This document shows, piece by piece, positions 42,862 to 51,523 of a stretch of DNA of 64,000 bases. Position 1 is the first letter of the stretch, and each line of letters opens with the position of its first letter. The notes below the pieces were generated by a model, which worked only from the letters and a program-made list of their open reading frames with translations, did no database searches and was not told where the DNA came from. Origin of the DNA: Paenibacillus ginsengarvi (GTDB lineage: Bacteria > Bacillota > Bacilli > Paenibacillales > NBRC-103111); the NCBI RefSeq assembly GCF_003626695.1, contig NZ_RBAH01000004.1, positions 124,001-188,000 of the forward strand. The letters are read 5' to 3'. The position numbers were made by a program, and so were the translations under genes.

Positions 42862-43683
42862 TTGCACAAACCGCTGTTATCCGGCTTTTTGCCGCAGGTG
42901 AACCTGTCGTTTTATTGGGAAAACAAAGAAAGGTTTCTGCTGTACGAGGACGTCTACAAAATGTGGGTGCTCTTCGCTGTCGTTTCCGGCTCGTTTTACT
43001 ACGAAATTGGCGACGAAAAGGGCTCGGCCGCCTTCGGCGACATCGTCCTGTGTCCGCCCGACACTCCGTTCCGCCGGGTCGTGAATGCCCCGCTGACCTT
43101 TTACTACTTCGAGTTCATTTGGGCGGATACCCAGCAGCTCGGCCCGCAGCGCGGGGAGGAGATGCTCCCGACGGGCAAGATCAGCATTCTCGACACGAAC
43201 CGGCTGGCGCAAAATTACACGATGATGAAAAAGTGGCGCTCCTGGCCGCTCTCGGTCCGCATTCCCCAGTACAACCACTTTTGCCAGGACCTTTGGCTGC
43301 TTTATTGCGACGGGCTGGGCGAAGGAAATTTGCCGGCCGAGAAGGCGTTCGATCCGCACTCCGATCCGCTCATGCAGGAGGCGCAGCGGCTCATCCAGCA
43401 GCGGGCGTTCGCGACCCTTAATCTGAAGGAAATCGCCTCCGCCCTCGACATTACGCCGGTGCAGCTGACCAAAAAATTCAACGCCGCCTTCGGCGTCACG
43501 CCGCTTCGCTACTTGACGTCGCTTCGTCTGAACAAGGCGAAAACGCTGCTGCTCGAAACCAAAATGACGATCGAGCAAATATCCGAATGCTGCGGCTACC
43601 AAAACGGCTTTTATTTGAACCGCGTATTCGTCAAATACGAGCATACGACCCCGTCCCTGTACCGGAAAACGCATCGCATCTGA
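42862..43683 (+). CDS. AraC-family transcriptional regulator, cytosolic sensor type
   Basis: A 273-residue regulator starting at a TTG at 42862 with GGGGGG upstream. The N-terminal beta-barrel sensor includes AAFGDIVLCPPDTPFRR, clearly paralogous to the regulator at 1778. The C-terminal ~100 residues hold the two helix-turn-helices (EIASALDITPVQLTKKF and IEQISECCGYQNGFYLNRVF). It faces the SBP gene ending at 41222, its likely target. A terminator follows at 43709-43751. Confidence 0.9.
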   Translation: MHKPLLSGFLPQVNLSFYWENKERFLLYEDVYKMWVLFAVVSGSFYYEIGDEKGSAAFGDIVLCPPDTPFRRVVNAPLTFYYFEFIWADTQQLGPQRGEEMLPTGKISILDTNRLAQNYTMMKKWRSWPLSVRIPQYNHFCQDLWLLYCDGLGEGNLPAEKAFDPHSDPLMQEAQRLIQQRAFATLNLKEIASALDITPVQLTKKFNAAFGVTPLRYLTSLRLNKAKTLLLETKMTIEQISECCGYQNGFYLNRVFVKYEHTTPSLYRKTHRI

Positions 43684-43708
43684 ATCAGGGGAACTTGTCC
43701 CGCGGGCG

Positions 43709-43751
43709 AAACCTCCCGCCGCCTGCAGTCAGGCGGACGAGAGGTTTTTTT
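43709..43751 (+). terminator. Terminator of the AraC gene
   Basis: AACCTC-CCG-CCGCCTG pairs with CAGGCGG-CG-GAGGTT around CAGT and is followed by seven Ts, 26 bases after the stop. Confidence 0.85.
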
Positions 43752-43835
43752 GCCGTTTGGCCCTGCAAGCCTGACCGCTCCAAAAAACAGTCCGTCTCCC
43801 CTAGTTCCGCCCCGCGAAAGGCCGTCCGCTCATTC

Positions 43836-43863
43836 ACCACTGGATATATGTCCTCATATGATG
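43836..43863 (+). promoter_or_regulatory. Possible sigma-K promoter for the yheC/yheD array
   Basis: AC (43836-43837), 17 bases and CATATGATG (43855-43863) approach the sigma-K form AC-N16/17-CATANNNTA, with G in place of the final A. Mother-cell expression would fit spore-coat-associated YheC/YheD. The match is weak on its own. Confidence 0.35.
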
Positions 43864-43993
43864 GGAGTAGTCTTTGGAAACAGCACTGAAATAATCCCGC
43901 AAAATGGGATGAATGGCCCTGCGTAAGATAGCTGATCTTGGGTTCTGAAAGTACGTTAAATTCGCAGGATGGCGCTTCTAAAGGAGACACACC

Positions 43994-45367
43994 ATGACCA
44001 GTACGAAAATGACAATCCATGTTCAAGGCATGGGCGGCCTGCTCCAAGAACAAAGCCTCGTCATCGGGGAACGCGCGGTCCGCTTGCACAAAATTCCGAC
44101 CGGCTCGGCGGTCACGCTCCAGTTCGGCGCAGCGAGGCATCAGGTGAAGGTCGTCTCCGCCTCTCATCTGGACGGCATCCGCATCGGTGAACCGCTCGCC
44201 GACAAGTTGGGCCTCCATCATGGTTCGGTGGTCGGCATACGCTACAAAGCAAGCAGCAAAACGCTATCCATCGGTCCACTGATCGGTGTCATGATGAGCC
44301 GGGTCTACTCCGGATCGCACGACCGCCCTTTCGGCAACAACACCACTTTTTGCAAAGAGCTGACGGACACCTGCCGAACGTTCGGCGCCTTCGTTTATTT
44401 TTTCACCGCAAGCGATGTCGGTTCTGGCCATTCGACCGTCAAAGGCTGGGCGTGGAGCGGCCGCTCCTGGTACAAAGCCGACTTCCCGGTTCCGGACGTC
44501 GTCTACAACCGGCTAACGACGCGAAAGCTGGAAAACGACCCCGGCGTGCAGCAGTTTATGCGCGAAGTTCGCTCCCGTCACGGAGCCGCCGTGTTCAACG
44601 AAAAGTATTTGGACAAAACGGACGTTTTTGAGGCGCTGAAGAAGGATGCTTCGCTGCTGAAATATTTGCCCGAGTCGCATATGTTCAAAAACTTCCAGAT
44701 GCTCAAATCGATGTCGTCCCGGCATCAGGTCGTCTTCCTCAAGCCGATTACGGGCAGTCTCGGCAAAGGGATTATCCGGATCGCCCGTTTGAGCAGCCAG
44801 TCGTATTCGTGCCAGACGACAAGCCTGAACGGCACGGTGCGCCAAACGTTTCCGAGCCTTGAGGCGGCGTTCGGCTCCCTCTCCGGCAAGCTGAAGCAGC
44901 GGCGCTACCAGATTCAGCAGGGTCTCCACCTGATCGAAACGGGTGGAAGGCCGATCGATTTCCGAGCGCTTGTGCAGCGCGGCAGCGGTGGAGCCTGGGG
45001 CGTCACTTCCATCGTCGCCCGCATAGCCGGCAGCAATCATTTCGTTTCGAACCTGGCCAGAGGCGGATCGCTCAGCCGGGTGAAGGAAGCGCTCGCCAAA
45101 ACAGGTCTGACTGCGCTACAGCAGCGAAACGCCTCCGTGGGTTTGCGCAAGGCGGCGCTCGATATCGCTGGTGGCATCGAAAAGCAGGTAGCGGGGCATT
45201 TCGGCGAGCTTGGCGTCGATCTGGCCGTTGATATGAACGGCAAAGTGTGGCTGCTCGAAGTTAATTCCAAGCCTTCCAAAAACGACGGTACGCCGCTCGC
45301 CGAAGGCGCGATACGTCCTTCCGTCAAACAGACAGTGCTTTATGCCCGGTATTTGGCCGGATTTTAA
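43994..45367 (+). CDS. YheC/YheD family ATP-grasp protein, long form 1
   Basis: First of five tandem paralogues; 457 residues. An extra N-terminal ~95-residue beta domain (MTIHVQGMGGLLQEQSLVIG) precedes the YheC/D module, which begins LSIGPLIGVMMSR. Family motifs are PDVVYNRLTTR, FLKPITGSLGKGIIRI (about 250-265, ATP-binding loop) and VWLLEVNSKPS (about 415-428), where E and N match the metal ligands of ATP-grasp enzymes. B. subtilis YheC and YheD are endospore coat-associated. The reaction, presumably ATP-driven ligation, is unknown. The ATG has AAAGGAG. The next gene starts three bases on. Confidence 0.88.
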   Translation: MTSTKMTIHVQGMGGLLQEQSLVIGERAVRLHKIPTGSAVTLQFGAARHQVKVVSASHLDGIRIGEPLADKLGLHHGSVVGIRYKASSKTLSIGPLIGVMMSRVYSGSHDRPFGNNTTFCKELTDTCRTFGAFVYFFTASDVGSGHSTVKGWAWSGRSWYKADFPVPDVVYNRLTTRKLENDPGVQQFMREVRSRHGAAVFNEKYLDKTDVFEALKKDASLLKYLPESHMFKNFQMLKSMSSRHQVVFLKPITGSLGKGIIRIARLSSQSYSCQTTSLNGTVRQTFPSLEAAFGSLSGKLKQRRYQIQQGLHLIETGGRPIDFRALVQRGSGGAWGVTSIVARIAGSNHFVSNLARGGSLSRVKEALAKTGLTALQQRNASVGLRKAALDIAGGIEKQVAGHFGELGVDLAVDMNGKVWLLEVNSKPSKNDGTPLAEGAIRPSVKQTVLYARYLAGF

Positions 45368-45370
45368 GCG

Positions 45371-46528
45371 ATGGTGAAGTCGATGAACACGAGGAAAGTG
45401 CAGACGGCGCTTCGTACGGTCGGCATTATGACATGCCCGGCTGCGGGAGAGGTGCCGGTGCCCGAAAAGTTTTTTTTCCGCAAGCTGACGTTAATCGGAA
45501 AAGAGCTCGGGCTCACCGTATTTGTTTTTTTTCCGAACCGGATCGATTGGCAGCGCCGACGCGTTGTCGGGTACGCCTATTCGGCGGAATCGGGGCGCTG
45601 GGAGAAAGGCGTATTCCCTTTCCCGGACGCCGTCTACGACCGCTGCTTTTATTCGAATCGGAGCACGTATGCCGCTTACCGCGAACCGATCCGCCGCCTG
45701 ATGAGCACCCCCGGCATCCACTTTCTCGGTTACGGCCTCAAGGGCAAATGGAACGTCCACCAAATGCTGATGCGCGACGAGCGGATCGAGCCTTTCCTTC
45801 CTGAAACCGAACGGCTTCAGGATACGAACGACATCGCGCGCTGGCTGGACGGCAAGGGAGAGCTGTTTCTGAAGCCCCAGGGCGGCAGTCACGGCAAAGG
45901 CGTTCTGCGCATACAGAAAATACCAAACGGCTTCGGCGTAACCGGACGAACGTCCCGCAACGAGCCGGTGTGCTACGACTTTCGCTCCTCCCGCCGGATG
46001 CTCGACTGGGTCCGGCAATTTACAGACGGCCGACCGTATTTGATCCAGCGTTACTTGCATCTGAATACCGCAAGCGGAGACGCATTCGATATTCGCGCGC
46101 TGATGCAAAAAAACCGCAAAGGCCTCTGGGAGCTGACGGGACTCGCGGTCCGTCAAGGGGCGCCAGGCAGCGTAACGAGCAATCTGCATGGTGGCGGCCA
46201 TGCGGAGGAAGCGAAGCCGTACCTCGGACGGCTATACGGAGATGCGGCGGGCGACATCCTGGAAACCGTTAAAACTTTAGCGCAGCGCGTGCCCGAGGTG
46301 CTGGAGCAGCATCACGGCCGGCTGGTCGAGCTCGGCGTCGATATCGGCGTCGACACGGACGGCAGCGTATGGCTGCTCGAAGCGAACTCGAAGCCCGGAC
46401 GGTCCGCATTCGCGGCGCTCCCGGGCAAACAAGCAAGCCTGGCAGCGGTCCGGAACCCGATGTTATATGCCAAATATGTGCTCGACACGAGAAAAGGCGT
46501 ACCTGCCCGTCAATCGGCGAGCCTATGA
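45371..46528 (+). CDS. YheC/YheD family ATP-grasp protein, short form 1
   Basis: 385 residues without the extra N-terminal domain; it opens directly with VGIMTCPAAGEV. Motifs: PDAVYDRCF, FLKPQGGSHGKGVLRI (about 163-178), FDIRALMQK and VWLLEANSKPGRS (about 334-345), so the catalytic frame looks intact. The ATG at 45371 follows the previous stop by three bases and has a weak site, so translation may depend on coupling; an ATG four codons on is an alternative. The C-terminus is basic. Confidence 0.87.
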   Translation: MVKSMNTRKVQTALRTVGIMTCPAAGEVPVPEKFFFRKLTLIGKELGLTVFVFFPNRIDWQRRRVVGYAYSAESGRWEKGVFPFPDAVYDRCFYSNRSTYAAYREPIRRLMSTPGIHFLGYGLKGKWNVHQMLMRDERIEPFLPETERLQDTNDIARWLDGKGELFLKPQGGSHGKGVLRIQKIPNGFGVTGRTSRNEPVCYDFRSSRRMLDWVRQFTDGRPYLIQRYLHLNTASGDAFDIRALMQKNRKGLWELTGLAVRQGAPGSVTSNLHGGGHAEEAKPYLGRLYGDAAGDILETVKTLAQRVPEVLEQHHGRLVELGVDIGVDTDGSVWLLEANSKPGRSAFAALPGKQASLAAVRNPMLYAKYVLDTRKGVPARQSASL

Positions 46529-46579
46529 CGGACGTCAAACGCCGCTAGAGCTTCTCGCAACCTTTTAGGAGGGTAACTC

Positions 46580-47950
46580 ATGAGTTTGACAACGTGTACT
46601 ATCCATTTCGCGGCGCGAAGCGACAAAACGCTCTATGTCAGCTCCGCCCTGCTCAAGTCGCTGCAGCTCACGGGGTCGAAGCAGGTGACGCTAAGACTGG
46701 GAAGCAGAACGGCTAACGCAGGCATCAAAGTCGTGAAAAAAACCGGCAACCATCTGTATATTCCGGTTTCCGTCAAAAACCAGCTGCAAGTGCCGCGAAG
46801 CGGAACATGTATGGCTGTTTCGAACGGGGCGAAGGAAATTCAGCTCGGACCGCTTATCGGTATCTTGACGAACGCTTCCTCCCCGAACACCGCCCAGCCG
46901 TTCGGGTCGCGTTCTGCGCTGCTGCGGGATTATATACGGCCGGGCAACAAAAAGTCGTTCTTCTTCGCCTTCGTGCCATCGGACGTAGACTGGACCGCAG
47001 GCAGCGTTGTTGGCTACTTCATGACCGAAGACGGCTGGATCCGCAAAACGGTTCCGCTTCCCGATGTCGTCTATAACCGCTTATCCAGCCGCAGGGCGGA
47101 GAAGTCGGTATCGATCGAATCGTTCAAGGAGCGGTTCGTGCGGCGAGGCATTCCGCTGTTCAACTGGAGCTTCTTCGATAAATCCGACGTGTACAGCCTG
47201 CTTGACGGCGACAAGGAAGCGTTCAAGCATGTGCCTGAATCGCATCTCAACCCGACGCCGGATAAAGTGCGCGAAATGCTCGAAAAACACCGGTTCATCT
47301 ATCTGAAGCCGACCGGCGGCAGCCTCGGCATCGGCATATACCGGGTTACGTATCATCCGAAACGGGGATATTTCGTCCGGTTCCGCCGCGGCGGCAAAAA
47401 TGTACTGTACCGGTTCACGCAATTTTCCAGCCTGATGAACCTGCTTAACGCGCGGAGCGGACGATTGCGCAACTACGTCGTCCAGCAAGGCATCCGGCTG
47501 ATCGAGATCGACAGCTGCCCGATCGACTTCCGCTTCCATCTGCATAAAAACGGCAGCAACCAGTGGGTCGTCGCCGGCATCGGCGCGAAGAAGTCCGGCA
47601 AAGGCAGCGTAACGACGCATGTGAAAAACGGCGGGCAGGTGATGACCCCCGAGCAGGTGATGGACCGCGTGTTCGGCAGCAAGGCCGATACGATTTTGCA
47701 GCATTCCAAGCAAACCGCGATCAAGCTGGCCGAATCGATCGAGAAGAACAGCCCCCACATCCTCGGCGAGCTCGGCTTCGATATCGGCATTGACCAGAAC
47801 GAGCAGGTTTGGATGTTCGAGGCGAACTCCAAGCCGGGTCGGTCCATCTTCAAGCATCCGTCGCTGAAGTCGCAAGGCAAGACGTCGCTTAATCTCATCT
47901 TTGATCACTGCCTCTATTTGAGCCGCTTCAAGGTCAGGAGGGAATCGTAA
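46580..47950 (+). CDS. YheC/YheD family ATP-grasp protein, long form 2
   Basis: 456 residues with the N-terminal beta domain of the first paralogue (TIHFAARSDKTLYVSSALLKSLQL, ~90 residues), then IQLGPLIGILTN. Motifs: PDVVYNRLSSR, YLKPTGGSLGIGIYRV (about 240-255), FRFHLHKNG and VWMFEANSKPGRS (about 410-422). The strong AGGAGGG site lies after a 51-base gap. The last base of its stop is the first base of the next ATG. As with the others, activity is inferred from the retained ATP-grasp motifs. Confidence 0.88.
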   Translation: MSLTTCTIHFAARSDKTLYVSSALLKSLQLTGSKQVTLRLGSRTANAGIKVVKKTGNHLYIPVSVKNQLQVPRSGTCMAVSNGAKEIQLGPLIGILTNASSPNTAQPFGSRSALLRDYIRPGNKKSFFFAFVPSDVDWTAGSVVGYFMTEDGWIRKTVPLPDVVYNRLSSRRAEKSVSIESFKERFVRRGIPLFNWSFFDKSDVYSLLDGDKEAFKHVPESHLNPTPDKVREMLEKHRFIYLKPTGGSLGIGIYRVTYHPKRGYFVRFRRGGKNVLYRFTQFSSLMNLLNARSGRLRNYVVQQGIRLIEIDSCPIDFRFHLHKNGSNQWVVAGIGAKKSGKGSVTTHVKNGGQVMTPEQVMDRVFGSKADTILQHSKQTAIKLAESIEKNSPHILGELGFDIGIDQNEQVWMFEANSKPGRSIFKHPSLKSQGKTSLNLIFDHCLYLSRFKVRRES

Positions 47951-49113
47951 TGGAGCTTTCCTCCGCGCTTTCGATTCACCGGCCGCTGCTCGGCATCCTG
48001 ACGATGGACGACTCGGAGGAGCTGTTCCGCGGCAACCGCAGCAACTTTATCGATATTATCAAAACCGGCACCGAAATGGGCGTTTCCGTCTGCGTCGTCA
48101 CGGTCAAAGACTTGAAGCCGGGACATAAAAAAATAATCGGTTATATGTACAATCCGTCGTCGAAAAGCTGGTCGCAGCAAATTATCGGCATCCCCCGCGT
48201 GCTCTACAACCGGATTCCGCAGCGGGAGGACGAATCCGACCCGGAGGTGCAGCGGACGCTGCAGGCGGTGCTCAAGATGCCCCAGGTGCGCATATTCAAC
48301 CCGACGTTTTTTAACAAATGGTCGCTGTTCGAATGGCTCGGCAAGGCGAAAACGACGGCCAAATATATCCCGGCGACGCGGCGTCTTTCGGCAAGCCATG
48401 AGCTGGAAGGCCTGCTGAAGCTGCACGGCTCGGCCTACCTGAAGCCGATCAGCGGCAAAGCCGGCAAAGGGATCATGAAGGTGGACCGCTGCGTCGGCAA
48501 GGTCGACCGCAAGCTGGAGTACGCGCTCAGCATTCAGGAGACGAAGGGCAGCGCGGTAATCCGATATCCGAAAATCTCGCAGCTTTGGTCCAGAGTGAAG
48601 GACGAGATCGGACATGAAGAGTACATCGCCCAGCAAAGCATTTCGATTGTCCGGTACAAGAAACGGCCGTTCGATTTGCGTCTGCTCGTGCAAAAAAACT
48701 ATAAAGGCGAGTGGGACGTCACCGGCATCGGCGCCCGGCTCGCCGGCAAAATGAGCATTACGACGCATGTGCCGCGCGGCGGCTCGATCGACGATCCGGA
48801 GAAGCTGCTCGCCGCGGCGTTCGGGCTGGAAGGGACGAAGCGAATCCTGCTGCGGGCCCGCAAGGCGGCCCTTGCGATTGCGAGGCAGGTCGAGAAGAAA
48901 TCGGGCCATATGCTCGGCGAGATGTCGATGGATATGGGCGTCGACATTCACGGGGGCATCTGGTTTTTCGAAGCGAATTCCAAGCCGATGAAGTTCGACG
49001 AGCCGCAAATCCGCAAAAAGTCGCTGGAGCGGATCGTCCAGTATTCCCTTTACTTGATCCGAACGAGTCAGGCCAAAACCGGCGGACACTCCGTAAACCA
49101 TCCGAGCTCTTGA
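47950..49113 (+). CDS. YheC/YheD family ATP-grasp protein, short form 2
   Basis: 387 residues, without the extra domain, beginning RPLLGILTMDDSEELF. Motifs: PRVLYNRIPQR, YLKPISGKAGKGIMKV (about 162-177), FDLRLLVQKNYKGEWDVTGI and IWFFEANSKPMK (about 337-347). The start ATG shares a base with the preceding stop (TAATG) after AGGAGGG, so the two are translationally coupled. Confidence 0.87.
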   Translation: MELSSALSIHRPLLGILTMDDSEELFRGNRSNFIDIIKTGTEMGVSVCVVTVKDLKPGHKKIIGYMYNPSSKSWSQQIIGIPRVLYNRIPQREDESDPEVQRTLQAVLKMPQVRIFNPTFFNKWSLFEWLGKAKTTAKYIPATRRLSASHELEGLLKLHGSAYLKPISGKAGKGIMKVDRCVGKVDRKLEYALSIQETKGSAVIRYPKISQLWSRVKDEIGHEEYIAQQSISIVRYKKRPFDLRLLVQKNYKGEWDVTGIGARLAGKMSITTHVPRGGSIDDPEKLLAAAFGLEGTKRILLRARKAALAIARQVEKKSGHMLGEMSMDMGVDIHGGIWFFEANSKPMKFDEPQIRKKSLERIVQYSLYLIRTSQAKTGGHSVNHPSS

Positions 49114-49141
49114 ACAGCGACCCGGGAAGCAGGTGATCAGC

Positions 49142-50311
49142 ATGGCGAACGAACAGACGCTAGGGATCGCAACGATCGACATTCATGATATGGAGGAACG
49201 CCGTTATTTTCGCAAGCTTATTTTGCGGGGCAACCAGCTCGGGCTTCGCTCGTTCGTATTTACCCCGCATAACGTCGACGAGAAGGGCAAACGCATTTAC
49301 GCCTACATGTACGATTCCTCCGCGAACAAATGGGTGCGGGAATGGACCGCCTATCCCGCGCTCGTATACGATAGATGCAGATACAGAGCGGGCGAGGCGT
49401 ACGCCCGGTTCAAACGGTTTCGGGAAACGCAGACTCGCCTCCTTTTTTTGAACCACCCGATCCCCCACAAGTGGGGGATGCATCAATTGCTGTCCCGTTC
49501 CGAACGCATCGGTCCTCATATGCCGGAAACGCGGGTGTATACCGATCACCGCGAGCTGCTGGACAGCATGAAGCGCCATCCGCTCGTGTACGTGAAGCCG
49601 ATCAACGGAACGGGCGGACGCGGCATTTTGCGCGTCGAACGAAGAAGCGGCGACCGCTTGCTCGTTCAGGGCCGGAAGTGGGACCGCAGCATCATCCGGC
49701 CAAAGCTCGTCACCGAAAACCGGCTCCCGTCCACGCTTGCCGGCTGGGAGCTGCGCGGCCGCTACATGGTGCAGCAAGGCATTCAGAACAAGCTGCCGAA
49801 CGGGCGCGTGTTCGATTTTCGCCTGCTCATCCAGAAAACCGGCGAAGGAGAATGGGATGTAACCGGCTGCGCCGGCCGAATCGGTCCGCGCCAAAGCATC
49901 ACGTCCAATCTGCACGGCGGCGGCCAGGCGGTGCCGATGAACACCCTGCTCGGGCGCCGCTTCTCCTCCGAAGCGCAAATTGAGGAGATCCGCAGCAAAG
50001 TATACGACCTCGGCTACGATGTTGCCAAAACGATCGAGGAGCATTTCGGATCGCTGTGCGAGCTCGGCATCGACATCGCCGTCGACCCTGACGGACACCC
50101 GTGGCTGCTCGAGGTCAATCCGAAGCCGGCTCGCGAAGTGTTCGCCCGCATCGGAGAGACGACAACGTACGAGAAGGCGATCTCCCGCCCGCTCGAATAT
50201 GCGCTGTGGCTGCATAACCAGCACGTCAAAAAAAGAGCCGAATCGCGCCATAAGCAAAGAGCGCCGTTATCGCCGCGCGTCAGACGAAAGCGGCTCCCGA
50301 GACCTACCTGA
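49142..50311 (+). CDS. YheC/YheD family ATP-grasp protein, short form 3
   Basis: 389 residues from the ATG at 49142 with AGGTGA; a GTG nine bases earlier is less likely. Motifs: PALVYDRCRYR, YVKPINGTGGRGILRV (about 149-164), FDFRLLIQKTGEGEWDVTG and PWLLEVNPKPAREVF (about 320-334). The order of the array is long, short, long, short, short. The basic C-terminus (KKRAESRHKQRAPLSPRVRRKR) is longer than in the others. A hairpin follows at 50331-50372. Confidence 0.87.
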   Translation: MANEQTLGIATIDIHDMEERRYFRKLILRGNQLGLRSFVFTPHNVDEKGKRIYAYMYDSSANKWVREWTAYPALVYDRCRYRAGEAYARFKRFRETQTRLLFLNHPIPHKWGMHQLLSRSERIGPHMPETRVYTDHRELLDSMKRHPLVYVKPINGTGGRGILRVERRSGDRLLVQGRKWDRSIIRPKLVTENRLPSTLAGWELRGRYMVQQGIQNKLPNGRVFDFRLLIQKTGEGEWDVTGCAGRIGPRQSITSNLHGGGQAVPMNTLLGRRFSSEAQIEEIRSKVYDLGYDVAKTIEEHFGSLCELGIDIAVDPDGHPWLLEVNPKPAREVFARIGETTTYEKAISRPLEYALWLHNQHVKKRAESRHKQRAPLSPRVRRKRLPRPT

Positions 50312-50330
50312 AAGCGATAGCCAGCATAAC

Positions 50331-50372
50331 CAAGCCGGAGTTCGGGAGAAGCATTCACCCGCTTCCGGCTTG
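50331..50372. terminator. Hairpin between the ATP-grasp array and the carboxypeptidase gene
   Basis: CAAGCCGGA pairs with TCCGGCTTG, with CGGG/CCCG further in. The genes on both sides converge here. There is no long T-run, so termination strength is uncertain. Confidence 0.55.
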
Positions 50373-50378
50373 GCTGCG

Positions 50379-51338
50379 TTATCGCGGCTTCGCGGCACCG
50401 GCGGCCTGGCTAAGCCCGTACTCCAGCAGCTTGCGGGCATCCGGGTACACGTCCTTACCCGTGGAGCGCAGGACGACGGCGATAATCTGCTTGCCCTCGG
50501 CGGAAACCGAGGAAACGAGACAATACCCCGCCTGGTCGGTAAATCCGGTTTTGATGCCGGTCGCTCCCTCGAAATAATAAGGACTGCCCGGCTGCAGCAG
50601 CTGGTTCGTGTTCGTCAGCGCCAGCTTGGCGCCTGCGCCTCCTCCTCCCCTGGCTCCCGTAGCCGCGACGACGTAGTCGGTCGCGCGAACCGCTTCGCGG
50701 AACGCCGGGTTAGCCATTGCCGCTTTTGCAATAAGCGCCATATCCTTCGCCGTCGTATAATGCTTCGGATCATGCAGGCCGCTCGCGTTCACGAAATGCG
50801 AATCGGTCGCTCCGGCCTTTTTCGCCCGTTCGTTCATCAGTTTAGCGAACTGCTTCTGCGCCTCGGCGGCGTCCAGCCCGGGAGTCCCTGCCGCTTTGCG
50901 CCCGATATGGACCGCGAGCGAGCGCGCCGCATCGTTACCGGAAGGCAGCAGCGCCGCTTCAATGAGATCGTACAGCTTGATTTGCTGGCCGGGTCTGATA
51001 CCGGCCCGGCTTTCCTCCGGATCTTCGGGATTCGCTTCCGATCCGATCGTGACGATATCGTCCGGCTTGCCCTTCTCCAGCGCGATAAGCGCGGTCAATA
51101 TTTTCGTCGTGCTGGCCGGATACGCCCGCAAACGCTCGTTTTTGGCGAACAGTACGCGTCCGGTGGACGCATCGAGCACGAGCGCCTGCTCCGCCTGCAG
51201 CCCGGGGCCCGGCATTATCCCGTCCGCGGCGTAACCCACCAGACTTCGTACGGCGGAGACGATTTTCCCTCCCGATGTGTTCATCGCCAGCAGCAGAAGC
51301 AAAGCGATGCCAAGCAGGACAAGCAGCTTACGGTTCAT
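50379..51338 (-). CDS. D-alanyl-D-alanine carboxypeptidase, S11 family (DacF-like)
   Basis: Trims the terminal D-Ala of peptidoglycan stem peptides, outside the membrane. The start is the ATG at 51338 (AAGGATCGGGAAG upstream), giving 319 residues. The N-terminal anchor or signal is KLLVLLGIALLLLLAMNTSGG. The three catalytic motifs are present: STTK (near residue 75), SGN (near residue 135) and KTG (GIKTGFTDQAG, near 265). It lacks the C-terminal beta domain of PBP5. Family members such as DacF work in sporulation, which fits the adjacent array, but that role is inferred. Confidence 0.9.
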   Translation of the reverse strand: MNRKLLVLLGIALLLLLAMNTSGGKIVSAVRSLVGYAADGIMPGPGLQAEQALVLDASTGRVLFAKNERLRAYPASTTKILTALIALEKGKPDDIVTIGSEANPEDPEESRAGIRPGQQIKLYDLIEAALLPSGNDAARSLAVHIGRKAAGTPGLDAAEAQKQFAKLMNERAKKAGATDSHFVNASGLHDPKHYTTAKDMALIAKAAMANPAFREAVRATDYVVAATGARGGGGAGAKLALTNTNQLLQPGSPYYFEGATGIKTGFTDQAGYCLVSSVSAEGKQIIAVVLRSTGKDVYPDARKLLEYGLSQAAGAAKPR

Positions 51339-51523
51339 CTTCCCGATCCTTTCTTGCGTACATAGTGGTTCCCAGTGTAGGGGACAACATTTAACCGAAA
51401 GGGAAGAAACCATTAACTTTTTCTTAACGTTCCATAAAGTTTCATTATGATGGCGAATGTTGAACTTGCGGCGATCGAGTCTCGTCTTATCAAGTAACTA
51501 CGAAAACGAAAGGGTGCACACTT

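Larger units (their letters stand above)
43684..43993. other. Intergenic region before the ATP-grasp array
   Basis: These 310 bases hold the AraC terminator (43709-43751) and a possible sigma-K promoter (43836-43863). The rest shows nothing else. Confidence 0.55.

Noticed and set aside
43684..43993. Small peptide gene (possible substrate of the ATP-grasp array)
   Set aside because: I looked for a short coding frame with a ribosome binding site next to the array, but nothing convincing was seen.
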